Origin: an uncultured Acidobacteriaceae bacterium
GTDB taxonomy: Bacteria > Acidobacteriota > Terriglobia > Terriglobales > Acidobacteriaceae
DNA: 52,795 bases
Direction: 5' to 3'
Assembly (NCBI GenBank): GCA_903828675.1
Contig: CAIKND010000206.1
Coordinates: forward strand, 1-52,795
Both the position numbers and the translations under genes were made by a program. Within the stretch, counting starts at the first letter, position 1. Each line of letters starts with the position of its first letter. Of the stretch, positions 44,418 through 52,658 are shown one piece after another. The notes beneath the pieces were generated by a model, which saw only the letters and a program-made list of their open reading frames with translations, made no database searches and was not told where the DNA came from.

Positions 44418-45161
44418 TCAGCGGATCTGACGTGGGGCGCCGGGATGGAGTTGCCATACCTCATAGATCTTATTGAAACCGTCTGCCGAGATCTGGGCAT
44501 AGAGCTTCCACATACCGTTTGACTTGACTCCGATGATACTTGCCGCATGTCCCATGGCCAGATTCTCACGGCCAAATGTCTTCAAGGGCAGGCGGGGAAA
44601 ACCCTCGAAGTGCCCGGTAGTCCGGACCGCCAATTGCAGGTCGCCGCCGGTGATTTCTGCTCCGTTAGGTGCAAGTCCCTTCGGCTGGATATGGACACAA
44701 TAGAGTGCGCCGGCAACGGCAACCCATGTAAAACAACACCCGGACAATTGCCCTGTGGTCATGAAGTAAGCGCCAGCTCCGGCGATATAGTACTTCATGG
44801 CAGCGATGTTACCGTGCAAGTTTTTGGCGCCATAGATATCAGAGTTGTAGTTGACCATCGGCACACCACAGGTATCGAAGGCCGCGGAATTATCACCGGC
44901 GCCCTGTTGCCCATTTGGCTGCAGCTTGAATGAGGAAATGTTCTTTTTGGTAAAGCCGAGAGTTGTTCCGGGCCTGGTAGCTCCTTGATGGCCCAGTTTG
45001 CCGCCATCTTTCATTGAGGCCACTCTCGACACTCGATAGGACTTGATGGTCTCAGCATTCTCGGTGAATGGCGGTGGCCCACCGAACGACTTCACTGGGT
45101 AATATTTAAAGAAAGAGTCAGGATCGGAAAGCATCTTATCTTTCGCGCTATCGGACGTCAT
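44418..45161 (-). CDS. Candidate LSGC-type glutamine deamidase toxin (CNF1/BLF1-like)
   Basis: The 247-residue protein has no signal peptide. The motif T-G-Q-L-S-G-C puts Thr136 six residues before Cys142 (codon 44738-44736); His157 follows 15 residues later (CVHIQ). LSGC with Thr at -6 and His at +12 to +17 is the active-site arrangement of the deamidase fold shared by CNF1 (Cys866/His881), Burkholderia BLF1 (Thr88/Cys94/His106) and CheD. A conserved-looking TFGRENLAMG and SIIGVKSNGMWKLYAQISADG follow near the C-terminus, as I recall for BLF1. It is not CheD: the GLGSC motif is absent. ATG 45161 has GGAGG five bases upstream. The function as toxin is inference; the target cannot be told. GC content is lower than the neighbours, suggesting transfer. 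Confidence 0.7.
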   Translation of the reverse strand: MTSDSAKDKMLSDPDSFFKYYPVKSFGGPPPFTENAETIKSYRVSRVASMKDGGKLGHQGATRPGTTLGFTKKNISSFKLQPNGQQGAGDNSAAFDTCGVPMVNYNSDIYGAKNLHGNIAAMKYYIAGAGAYFMTTGQLSGCCFTWVAVAGALYCVHIQPKGLAPNGAEITGGDLQLAVRTTGHFEGFPRLPLKTFGRENLAMGHAASIIGVKSNGMWKLYAQISADGFNKIYEVWQLHPGAPRQIR

Positions 45162-45860
45162 GCTAGCCTCCAGAACGGATTTTTCGACTACCCATAATAC
45201 CTCCGATTCATATTGGCCGTGGAGCAATTCCAAGCCTACCGCATTTTGCCGGAGTTCATGGGAGGCAGACCAATCCGGGAGCCATAAGGGGGGACAGCCC
45301 GCTGGTCCTCGGGTGCCGCCCCGGCAGAGAAGCATTTAGTTGGGCGGAGATAGACCATGGAACTATGGTGCGCCAATGGGCCTTAATTATATGCAGTTAA
45401 AGTGGAGTCTAAGTAGCTTAAATTAAGCGACTTGAAAATAGGCCGTAACTGGGTATCCATCTCACCCAGGCAACACCAATCGGTTGAGGTGGCGAAGAAA
45501 GCGGGATTCTCGGTTGCTTTGTGTCATGGCACCACTTCAGGCGTGGCATAATGCCAACAAAAAAGAAGGCTTAAGCCACTGAAGGACGGTGCTTTCTCTT
45601 CGCGATACGACCGGCTTGGAGAATTCTGAACCCACAGTATCTAGTGGCCACCTGAGTCAACTGGATACCCAGTTATGCCTCATTTTCATCCTTTCTGTGT
45701 GCAGCAGGGCTCCATGCTCGACTGCAAAAAGGCGGTGGTTGGCTTCGTGGAGATGGAGTTCATGCTGTCCCCCCTTCCCATTGGAAAAACGGAAAGGATG
45801 GCACCCAAATGATTGTTCAAACTCGCATTGAAAACGCTCTAGCCGGCTAGGTTGCGTGGG
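45162..45860. other. Spacer with a 230-bp element bounded by inverted repeats
   Basis: No gene is visible. TAACTGGGTATCCA (45446-45459) and its exact complement TGGATACCCAGTTA (45662-45675) bound a 230-bp unit without coding capacity. Codons between 45589 and 45831 look accidental. The region is AT-richer than average. Confidence 0.5.
45446..45675. mobile_element. MITE-like element with 14-bp perfect terminal inverted repeats
   Basis: The two ends (see 45446-45459 and 45662-45675) are perfect inverted repeats and the 10 bases following each inward side are related (CACCCAGG versus GACTCAGG). No transposase lies inside. No clear target duplication was found (left flank ends GGCCG, right flank starts TGCCT). 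It may be a non-autonomous element mobilised by a transposase outside the window. Confidence 0.5.
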
Positions 45861-47258
45861 CTATTCCTGTTCGACATCATTCGCGGCGATTTCGGAAGTG
45901 TCCGTCAATAAAGGCTGGGACCATTCCGGCGATCTCATCTCGCGAATCTCGACCTGCAGTTTCGATGTTTCCTCCAACTCCTCTTTGGAACTGGTCAATT
46001 CGCCGATCTGCCGTCCGTGGGAGAAAACGCCGCCCTTGCCTTCGATGGAGCCGAGGAACTTGTTGTAGCTATCGACGCTGGTTCTGAGCGAGTTGCCGAG
46101 CCTTTCAATATGCCCCTGGGCGACCACCAGCTTCTCGTAGATTCTTTGTCCGACTTCCTGGATGGTTTTCGCATTCTCGGTCACCTTGGATTGCTGCCAT
46201 CCGAATTCGACAGCACGCAGCAGGGCGATCAAGGTTGTCGGAGTGGCCATGACGACATGGTTCTGGGCGCTGAATTCAATGAGCGAGGGGTCGGCCTCAA
46301 GCGCTGCGCTAAACAACGCTTCACTGGGCAGGAAGCAGACGACGAAGTCGGGGGCCTTCTCGAATTGCTTCCAATAGGCCTTGCCGGCCAACTCTTTGAG
46401 ATGCGCTTTTACCCGCGCCGCGTGGGCCGCAAAACGGAGCGTCTGCGCGGCCGGCTCCGTTGCTCCGCTGGCATCAAGAAATGCATCGAGAGGGGTCTTG
46501 GCGTCGACGACGATCTCGCGTCCGTTGGGCAGTTGAATGGTCATATCCGGGCGGAGAATTTTGTCGTCTTCGTCGCGCGCGGTGACCTGCTCAGAGAATG
46601 AGCAGTACTGGACCATGCCCGCGTACTCGACGCAGCGCTTGAGTTGCAGTTCACCCCAGTTGCCGCGGGTTTTGGGCGCACGGAGCGCTGAGATCAATTG
46701 GGCGGTCTCGTTCTTCAGCGCATCGAGCGAAGCGGGGATAGACTTCTGAATATTCTCGACCAGGGTCTCCACTTTGGAATATGCGCCCGAGCGTTGCGCC
46801 TCCATGGCCTGGGCCTGCACATCGAGGGCTTTGAGCGCGGCTCCGAGCGGGTCAAGCATATTCTTGATCGCGAGTTCCTTGGCCTCGAGGGTCTGTTTGG
46901 CGACGGCGCTCTGGCCGCCCAACTCCTGTTTGGCCAGAGTGAGGAAGCTGTGGTTGTTGGCGCTGAGCGCCTTCGCCGCCAAATCTCCAAAGGCTTTTTC
47001 CAAATCCGCCTGCATCTGGACGTACTTGCTTTTCTCGGCGACGACGTTTGCCTCGGCAGTCCGGAGATCGCCGGTCAAGTGCGTAACGGAGTCCTGTAAT
47101 TCCCTGGCGGCCTGGGCTTGTGCGGCTTTTTCAGCTTCAAGGCCCATCACTCGCTCGCGCAGCAGGCGGCTTTCGGCCTGGGCAGAGGCTTTTCCGAGCC
47201 AGTAGCCGAGCAGGACCCCGGCAAGTACCGCAATCGCTCCGACAATCAAAGTCTGCAT
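45861..47258 (-). CDS. rmuC: DNA recombination protein RmuC
   Basis: The 465-residue protein has an N-terminal membrane helix (LIVGAIAVLAGVLLGYWLG) and a long coiled coil (about 25-110). The RmuC domain is about 160-420 (ALRAPKTRGNWGELQLKRCVEYAGM, RPDMTIQLPNGREIVVDAKTPLDAFLDA, DFVVCFLPSEALFSAALEADPSL, ATPTTLIALLRAVEFGWQQ). The D-A-K motif (DAKTPL) is the nuclease-like signature. RmuC limits inversion recombination between short inverted repeats in E. coli. ATG 47258 has GGGAAGA upstream; a frame open to 47588 is rejected because it overlaps the acpP promoter. Confidence 0.93.
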   Translation of the reverse strand: MQTLIVGAIAVLAGVLLGYWLGKASAQAESRLLRERVMGLEAEKAAQAQAARELQDSVTHLTGDLRTAEANVVAEKSKYVQMQADLEKAFGDLAAKALSANNHSFLTLAKQELGGQSAVAKQTLEAKELAIKNMLDPLGAALKALDVQAQAMEAQRSGAYSKVETLVENIQKSIPASLDALKNETAQLISALRAPKTRGNWGELQLKRCVEYAGMVQYCSFSEQVTARDEDDKILRPDMTIQLPNGREIVVDAKTPLDAFLDASGATEPAAQTLRFAAHAARVKAHLKELAGKAYWKQFEKAPDFVVCFLPSEALFSAALEADPSLIEFSAQNHVVMATPTTLIALLRAVEFGWQQSKVTENAKTIQEVGQRIYEKLVVAQGHIERLGNSLRTSVDSYNKFLGSIEGKGGVFSHGRQIGELTSSKEELEETSKLQVEIREMRSPEWSQPLLTDTSEIAANDVEQE

Positions 47259-47590
47259 TTTCTTCCCATTTCCTCTTCGCCGAATATACGCCCTTACCCT
47301 GTGTATTTCCCCCAAAATGCGGAGGGATTTCACCTGCAGGTTGTCTATGCGGTGGCGGGTGAGAGCGGTCTTTGCGGGTTGGGGCGGGTTTTCCATATAC
47401 CCTTTCTGCTGCGCGGCTTTACACACCCAGACCTGCCCGGTAGACTTGAAGCTTCGGGACCATGCGCAACTTTTTTCGCGCGGTGGTTGTGCAACCATGC
47501 CGTGGGCCGTTATTGTAGGCAAGCGGAATGGGGGCGGACCACAAGCCCCGATAGACTTCTGAGTTCTGAATACAACGAGGAGAAGCACGC
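47259..47590. other. Divergent intergenic region between rmuC and acpP
   Basis: No gene is seen. A candidate acpP promoter is TTGTGC (47487-47492) with TATTGT (47511-47516), 18 bases apart; it is weak. Confidence 0.35.
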
Positions 47591-47833
47591 ATGGCCGTTG
47601 AAGAGAAAGTCAAACAGATTATCGTCGAGCAGTTGCAGGTGGATGAAGCCGAAGTTACCCCCGGCGCGAGCTTCCAGGAAGACCTGGGCGCGGACTCGCT
47701 GGACGTGGTCGAACTGGTGATGCAGTTCGAAGAGGCCTTTGATCTGGAGATTCCCGACGAAGACGCCGAGAAGATCAAGACCGTGAAGGATGCGGTCGAA
47801 TACATCGAGAAGAACGCGAAAGGCGGCAAGTAG
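47591..47833 (+). CDS. acpP: Acyl carrier protein
   Basis: The acidic 80-residue protein carries growing fatty-acyl chains on a phosphopantetheine arm attached to Ser36 in [12 protein letters not shown]. The rest ([32 protein letters not shown]) is standard AcpP. GAGGAGAAG lies before ATG 47591. fabF follows after 3 bases, the usual arrangement. Confidence 0.98.
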   Translation: MAVEEKVKQIIVEQLQVDEAEVTPGASFQEDLGADSLDVVELVMQFEEAFDLEIPDEDAEKIKTVKDAVEYIEKNAKGGK

Positions 47834-47836
47834 CCC

Positions 47837-49084
47837 TTGACCCGCAGAGTTGTCATCACCGGCCTGGGGCTGGTGTGCGGTGTGGGCAACACCGCTCCCG
47901 AAGTTTGGCGGCAGCTTCTGGCCGGCGCCAGCGGTATGGGGCCGATTACGGCCTTCGATACCACTGGCTTCTCGACCACGTTTGCAGCCGAGGTGAAGAA
48001 CTTCGACGCGCTGGAATTTGTGGACAAGAAAGAATCGCGCAAGATGGGGCGGTTCATCCACTTTGCCTTTGCGGCTACCCAGGAAGCCATGGCGCAGTCG
48101 GGTCTCCAGATCACCCCGGAGATTGCCGAACGCGTTGGTGTTTTCATAGGGTCCGGGATTGGCGGTTTTGAGATCATCGAGCGCGAGCACTCGAACCTGC
48201 TTGCAGGCGGCCCGCGCAAGATCTCTCCCTTCTTTATTCCTTCAGTGATCGTGAACATGGCGGCGGGACAGATAAGTATCCGTTACGGAGCGCAGGGCCC
48301 GATATCGGCCACCGCTACGGCCTGCGCCACCAGCGCCAACTCGATTGGCGACTCGGCGCGCATGATTATGCACGGCGATGCCGATGTGATGATCGCGGGC
48401 GGAGCGGAAGCATCGGTCACGGCGCTGTCGGTGGGCGGTTTTGCCGCGATGCGCGCGCTCTCGACTCGCAACGACGATCCGACCCGCGCCAGCAGGCCTT
48501 TTGACAAGGACCGCGACGGCTTTGTCATCGGCGAAGGCGCAGGCATCCTGATTCTTGAAGAGCTGGAGTTCGCGAAGGCACGCGGCGCAAAGATCCTGGC
48601 CGAGGTCATCGGCTATGGCATGAGCGCGGACGCCTATCACATTACCGGTATTGCTCCGGAAGGAGCGGGCGCACAGCGCGCCATGAGGGCCGCTCTGAAG
48701 GACGCAGGCCTTAAGCCGGAAGACGTAGGCTACGTGAACGCTCATGCGACTTCGACGCCGGCGGGCGACGGCAACGAATCGAAGGCGATTGAACTGGTGT
48801 TCGGCGAGCACGCGCTGAGCCACAAGCTGAAGATCTCAGGCACCAAGTCCATGACCGGGCACCTGCTGGGCGGCGCGGGAGGCCTTGAGGCCGGCATCAC
48901 CGTACTGGCTTTGCAGAACCAGATGCTGCCGCCAACGATCAACCTGGACAATGTCGATCCGGAGTGCAAGCTGGACTATGTGCCGAATACGCCGATTGCC
49001 CATAGCTTCGACATCGGACTCTCGAATTCATTCGGGTTCGGCGGGATCAACGCGACCCTGATTATGCGGCGCTGGACGGAATAG
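47837..49084 (+). CDS. fabF: 3-oxoacyl-[acyl-carrier-protein] synthase II
   Basis: The 415-residue condensing enzyme extends acyl-ACP with malonyl-ACP in fatty-acid synthesis. The catalytic triad Cys163 (TACATSANS), His303 (VNAHATSTPAGD) and His342 (GTKSMTGHLLGGAGG) is intact, with the final SNSFGFGGINATLI loop. The start is TTG 47837, four bases after the acpP stop, with translation probably coupled to acpP. A very strong terminator follows the gene. Confidence 0.97.
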   Translation: MTRRVVITGLGLVCGVGNTAPEVWRQLLAGASGMGPITAFDTTGFSTTFAAEVKNFDALEFVDKKESRKMGRFIHFAFAATQEAMAQSGLQITPEIAERVGVFIGSGIGGFEIIEREHSNLLAGGPRKISPFFIPSVIVNMAAGQISIRYGAQGPISATATACATSANSIGDSARMIMHGDADVMIAGGAEASVTALSVGGFAAMRALSTRNDDPTRASRPFDKDRDGFVIGEGAGILILEELEFAKARGAKILAEVIGYGMSADAYHITGIAPEGAGAQRAMRAALKDAGLKPEDVGYVNAHATSTPAGDGNESKAIELVFGEHALSHKLKISGTKSMTGHLLGGAGGLEAGITVLALQNQMLPPTINLDNVDPECKLDYVPNTPIAHSFDIGLSNSFGFGGINATLIMRRWTE

Positions 49085-49106
49085 TCCGACAATCACTTTA
49101 ACGTCC

Positions 49107-49148
49107 ATGCAAAGAGCGCGCATCCGACGGGATGCGCGCTCTTTGCAT
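49107..49148. terminator. Strong rho-independent terminator after fabF
   Basis: A perfect 19-bp stem (ATGCAAAGAGCGCGCATCC with its complement) closes a GACG tetraloop. It ends the acpP-fabF operon and can also stop the opposite gene. Confidence 0.9.
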
Positions 49149-49171
49149 GTGGGGCAGGGAAGTGAGGCTCT

Positions 49172-50218
49172 TCAACTCCAGGGCCGCGACCGCGCAACAG
49201 AGATCCCGCGCACTTCTTTCCCCTCGATCCGCGATACGGCGCAGTAGAAGTGGTAGAGGTCACCCTTCCAGGCGATCAAGGAAGGCTTGTGCGCATACAC
49301 GGAGTCCACAGAGCCAGCGGGTCCCACGTCCACCACCGCACCGGCGCACTTGGTGGCATGCTTCAGGTCGGGGCCAGTTGCGACCAGATCGCGAGCTACG
49401 CCCTTGGCGTCCAGTCCAAAATAGAAAAAAGCCCAGCGGTTGCCATCCTGAAGTACACATGGATCGCTTGCAAATTTCTCGTCCATCGATCCGGTGGACC
49501 CGTTTGGAATTACGGGATTCCCCTCGAACCGGGTCCAGTGGATGAGGTCTTTTGACGAAGCCACCCCGGTCTGTTCGTGCCACGGCCCCTCGGTCTGGTT
49601 CTTGGCGTTGTAGAAGAGGTAGTAGGTTCCGGCTTTCTCGACCAGGCAGGGCTTGTAAAGGCCGCCCCGTTCCCATGCGGTGCCGTCCTCTGGCCGCAGA
49701 ATTGGTGGTCCGCAGACCCAGGTGCGTAGATCCTTGCTGCGCGCCAGGCCGATGACCGCCGCGCCCTGCTCGTAGCCCGCGCCCGGATACGCGTGATAAG
49801 CCCCGAGGAAATGCCCATCCACCTGCTTCAACTGCCCGGGCGAATAGAGATCGTTCTCGCGCAGGATCCAGTTCATTGCAGCGTTGTACTTGAGGATCGG
49901 CGAAGAGGGATCGCGCTTGAGAATGACGCCCTCTTTGGTCCAGTCGGTCAGGTTGGACGAAGAGGCGAGGCCGGTTTGGTAGCCGACTCCATCGAAGGCG
50001 ACGAATGTCAGGTAGAAGCGGTCGTTGTGCGAGAAAACAAACGGACAATCGACGCTGATGCTGTCGTAGCTGCCCGGTTTGCTGGAGGCTCTCAGCACGA
50101 GTTTGCCCAGCTTATGCGGAGTGGCCAGCCGACCGCCGTCGCACTGCCCCCACAACTTCGCGCCTAGTGCAAGAGTTCCTAATGCGGCGAACTCCCGCCT
50201 GGTCAGATTGATCGACAT
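49172..50218 (-). CDS. Tat-exported five-bladed beta-propeller glycosidase-like protein
   Basis: The 348-residue protein starts MSINLTRREFAALGTLALGA, a twin-arginine signal peptide, and continues as a propeller of the GH43/GH32/GH130 superfamily (CPFVFSHNDRFYLTFVAFDG, LASSSNLTDWTKEGVIL, YKPCLVEKAGTYYLFYNAKN, FASDPCVLQDGNRWAFFYFG, HKPSLIAWKGDLYHFYCAVS). The Asp in VDCPFVF and other carboxylates could be catalytic, but the subfamily and substrate cannot be assigned. ATG 50218 has AAGGAAAG upstream; an earlier ATG (50260) lacks one. Confidence 0.82.
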   Translation of the reverse strand: MSINLTRREFAALGTLALGAKLWGQCDGGRLATPHKLGKLVLRASSKPGSYDSISVDCPFVFSHNDRFYLTFVAFDGVGYQTGLASSSNLTDWTKEGVILKRDPSSPILKYNAAMNWILRENDLYSPGQLKQVDGHFLGAYHAYPGAGYEQGAAVIGLARSKDLRTWVCGPPILRPEDGTAWERGGLYKPCLVEKAGTYYLFYNAKNQTEGPWHEQTGVASSKDLIHWTRFEGNPVIPNGSTGSMDEKFASDPCVLQDGNRWAFFYFGLDAKGVARDLVATGPDLKHATKCAGAVVDVGPAGSVDSVYAHKPSLIAWKGDLYHFYCAVSRIEGKEVRGISVARSRPWS

Positions 50219-50369
50219 GGATGCTTTCCTTCGCAATTGAGTTTTGGGAATTTTCGGCAAAAAGTGAACAGCGCGAATCCCATTGGGATTCGCGCTGACT
50301 ATTCGATGCCGGCATTCACACCAGCGAGTGGCGGCAAGCGCATTGCTGACAAGTCGCGCAGGCTAACTC

Positions 50370-51131
50370 TTAACCCGTGACTGCCGCAATACCAACGCCG
50401 AAGAGCACAATAACAGCCCACCACCCGAACACAGCAATATAGCCTGATCCGCGCTTGACTCCGGCCACGGCCGCAGTCCCCATTCCGAGCAGGATTAGCG
50501 TCCAGATGGTCACAGCGTCCAGTGAGGTTGCCAGCGAGTACAGTGCCGGGTTGGTATCGGCCGGATTCAGAAATGCGCCCAAGTTCGTCGGAGCAAAATT
50601 CTTGATATTGAACGACTCGGGCGCCATTCCCGCGTAGATGACCACCGTCCCCAGCAAGGATTTAACGATCGACGGGAGGCTTGCGTAAAACCAGACAGCA
50701 AAAACGCCGCCAAACGTGGCTTTGCCGCCGAAGACGAAGTTAATTGTGCCCCAAAGCACCAGCGATATTACGGCAGCCATTACGATTACCATTACCGGAC
50801 TGGCAATGAAGACGCCTTCGGTAATGTACATGGAAATTTTTGCGCCCATCTCGCGCTGTTCCGGCGGCGCCTGCGCCAGTTTTTCCGCCGTTTTGGGGTC
50901 CATTTTGATTTGATTATCGACTACCTGCTGCATGCCGATCTTGGTGTAGATAGCGGCAAACAGGACGTAGCCAACCAGCGCCATGATGATCAGCGGCATC
51001 CACCAGCTTTGGTTGCCGCGCTTGATGTCTTCAAAGGTTTTCGACGGCGCCATAAACGTGTTGGAAACGCGCTCCCACTGGGAAAGGCCGGGTGCCGGGC
51101 CGGCTGCAGCCTGTACTTCTAAGTCGCTCAT
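50370..51131 (-). CDS. Yip1-family membrane protein
   Basis: The 253-residue protein has five or six membrane segments. Its N-terminal part WERVSNTFMAPSKTFEDIKRG and the helical pattern WWMPLIIMALVGYVLF are typical of bacterial Yip1-domain proteins, whose function is unknown. A loop of about 40 residues (IKMDPKTAEKLAQAPPEQRE) lies between helices 1 and 2. ATG 51131 is used because GAGGCG lies five bases upstream; the longer frame to 51206 is not conserved. It stands alone. Confidence 0.82.
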   Translation of the reverse strand: MSDLEVQAAAGPAPGLSQWERVSNTFMAPSKTFEDIKRGNQSWWMPLIIMALVGYVLFAAIYTKIGMQQVVDNQIKMDPKTAEKLAQAPPEQREMGAKISMYITEGVFIASPVMVIVMAAVISLVLWGTINFVFGGKATFGGVFAVWFYASLPSIVKSLLGTVVIYAGMAPESFNIKNFAPTNLGAFLNPADTNPALYSLATSLDAVTIWTLILLGMGTAAVAGVKRGSGYIAVFGWWAVIVLFGVGIAAVTG

Positions 51132-51246
51132 GATTTCGCCTCTTGGAAAAGCCTTTGTGGCTTTGCCCGCGATTGTAACCTTGAAAGGCGTAAGAGACGA
51201 AATCAATTTCTGTTGGCCGCAACATTCCCGCCATCGAGCGGGGCGT

Positions 51247-52311
51247 CTACAGTCCGGCGACAGGCCTCTCGGCTGTATCTCTAGCCGCGGGAAGTTCCGT
51301 TTCTGGCGGGGAGGGCTTGCGGTGGCTTGAGGAGTCGCCGAGGGAAGGGCGTTGCACTGCTTTTGCCCGCGTGGCCTTGTGCGGGGCTGCTGGCGGGGCG
51401 TAGCTCTTGTACACCGTGATGTGGAAGCAGGACTGCTGGAATTCTTCTTCCACGTCGATTTTGCCAGCCTGCTGAAGGTCGAGCAGTCGCTGGCGCATCC
51501 AACTGAGTTCCTGACGGCTGAAATCGTCTTTGGCGATATCGACGGCAGCCCCGGTCATATGCGGGCTGACGACGTCACCCTCGGCCGGTGCGGCATTGCC
51601 GTTGGTGGTGATGAGCCGCTTTTGGTACTGGACTGTACGCACTGCCGAGCTTACCTGCAAGGGGCGGTGAAAGGCAGTTACGTGGGCGCGCGCGAGGTCG
51701 GCCAGGAAACGCGCCGTCCAGGGGCGGCAGTAGCGGCGGTGCGGAGGCAGGTTCGGGTTGACGGTGAGGGCCGCCGAGACCGGTACGGGTACGAGAAGCT
51801 TATGGGCGATGCGGCCGGTCAGGTCGAGCTCATCCTCAATTCGCTCCAACCCCTCGGCATCAAGGCGGGCGTTTTGCCGTTGCAGCGATTCCATCGTTCC
51901 CCGAAGGGATGGCGGTTTCCCGGCGCGCCTGACGCTGAGCGATACGGGCTCCGCAATAGCGGGTAGATCAGAGGCTGAGGTGGCCGCAGTTTCATCGACG
52001 GTATTGTCTATCGCCGACTGGCTGGGGGCGTCGTTTTCAGTTTTCTGGTTTGCGAGCTGCCTGCGTGCCGCGGCGAGGCCGGCCTTGTATCCCGCCTGGT
52101 AACCACTTGCGCAGAAGGCTCCAAGCGCCACCGCACGGGAAGCCTTAGCTTGGGTCGCGCGATGCGCGTTTGCCTGGTTGTGGGTTGGCCGATGGGAAGT
52201 ACGCGTCCGCGCCGCAGAAATGCCACGCGCCGTCGCCGGCTGTGCCTGCGAACCGCTGACCGAAGAAGAAACTGCGACCAGCAATAATGCGGTAATCAGT
52301 GTCCTGCACAT
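51247..52311 (-). CDS. Secreted DUF5715-type protein, M15-peptidase-like
   Basis: The 354-residue protein has a signal peptide (about 1-24). A long Ala/Arg/Thr-rich region follows, then a C-terminal domain whose metal-site pattern resembles peptidoglycan D,D-carboxypeptidases of the M15 type (SSAVRTVQYQKRLITTNGNA, SPHMTGAAVDIAKDDFS, SCFHITVYKSY: His, Asp and His ligands). It may trim or bind peptidoglycan. The last 45 residues are a basic Pro/Arg-rich tail. Its function as a peptidase is inferred from motif order only. Confidence 0.8.
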   Translation of the reverse strand: MCRTLITALLLVAVSSSVSGSQAQPATARGISAARTRTSHRPTHNQANAHRATQAKASRAVALGAFCASGYQAGYKAGLAAARRQLANQKTENDAPSQSAIDNTVDETAATSASDLPAIAEPVSLSVRRAGKPPSLRGTMESLQRQNARLDAEGLERIEDELDLTGRIAHKLLVPVPVSAALTVNPNLPPHRRYCRPWTARFLADLARAHVTAFHRPLQVSSAVRTVQYQKRLITTNGNAAPAEGDVVSPHMTGAAVDIAKDDFSRQELSWMRQRLLDLQQAGKIDVEEEFQQSCFHITVYKSYAPPAAPHKATRAKAVQRPSLGDSSSHRKPSPPETELPAARDTAERPVAGL

Positions 52312-52624
52312 AGAGGAGAGTGCGGACAGTCGAGAGCAACTTCAGTGTACGGCGATCCGGCAATATGTCCGAGTGTCTAACCGGATGCGGACTCGTCTGA
52401 TAACTGGACGCGCCGACTAAACGGCTATTCACTTGGGAGGATCCTCGGCTTTGGTGGGGAGGCAGTAGAAGTGAGCGCCGTCCCTACGGGACTCCGCAAC
52501 GATTTTGGTTCGACCTACCCAGCGCTTAAGCGCTGGGCTAACTTGCACTGCGCCTACGGCGCGGGCGATGGGCTGCAGCCTGCGTGAAGCGCTACTACAC
52601 AGGCCCCTTTGAAAGCCACCGATC
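52312..52624. other. Intergenic region with a GC-rich repeat
   Basis: No gene is seen. AGCGCTTAAGCGCT (in 52520-52540) is a palindrome within a sequence of the dispersed repeat type (CCCAGCGCTTAAGCGCTGGG). The rest is spacer. Confidence 0.5.
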
Positions 52625-52654
52625 AAAAGCCTCCGACTCTGCCGGAGGCCTTTT
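52625..52654. terminator. Rho-independent terminator
   Basis: AAAAGGCCTCCG-like stem: GCCTCCG (52629-52635) pairs with CGGAGGC (52643-52649), with A-runs before and TTTT after. The gene it ends lies outside the window or is DUF5715's neighbour. The intron described next begins 5 bases after the T-run. Confidence 0.75.
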
Positions 52655-52658
52655 ACTT

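Noticed and set aside
45589..45831. 80-codon frame in the spacer upstream of rmuC
   Set aside because: It crosses the right end of the 230-bp element and has no ribosome-binding site or domain.
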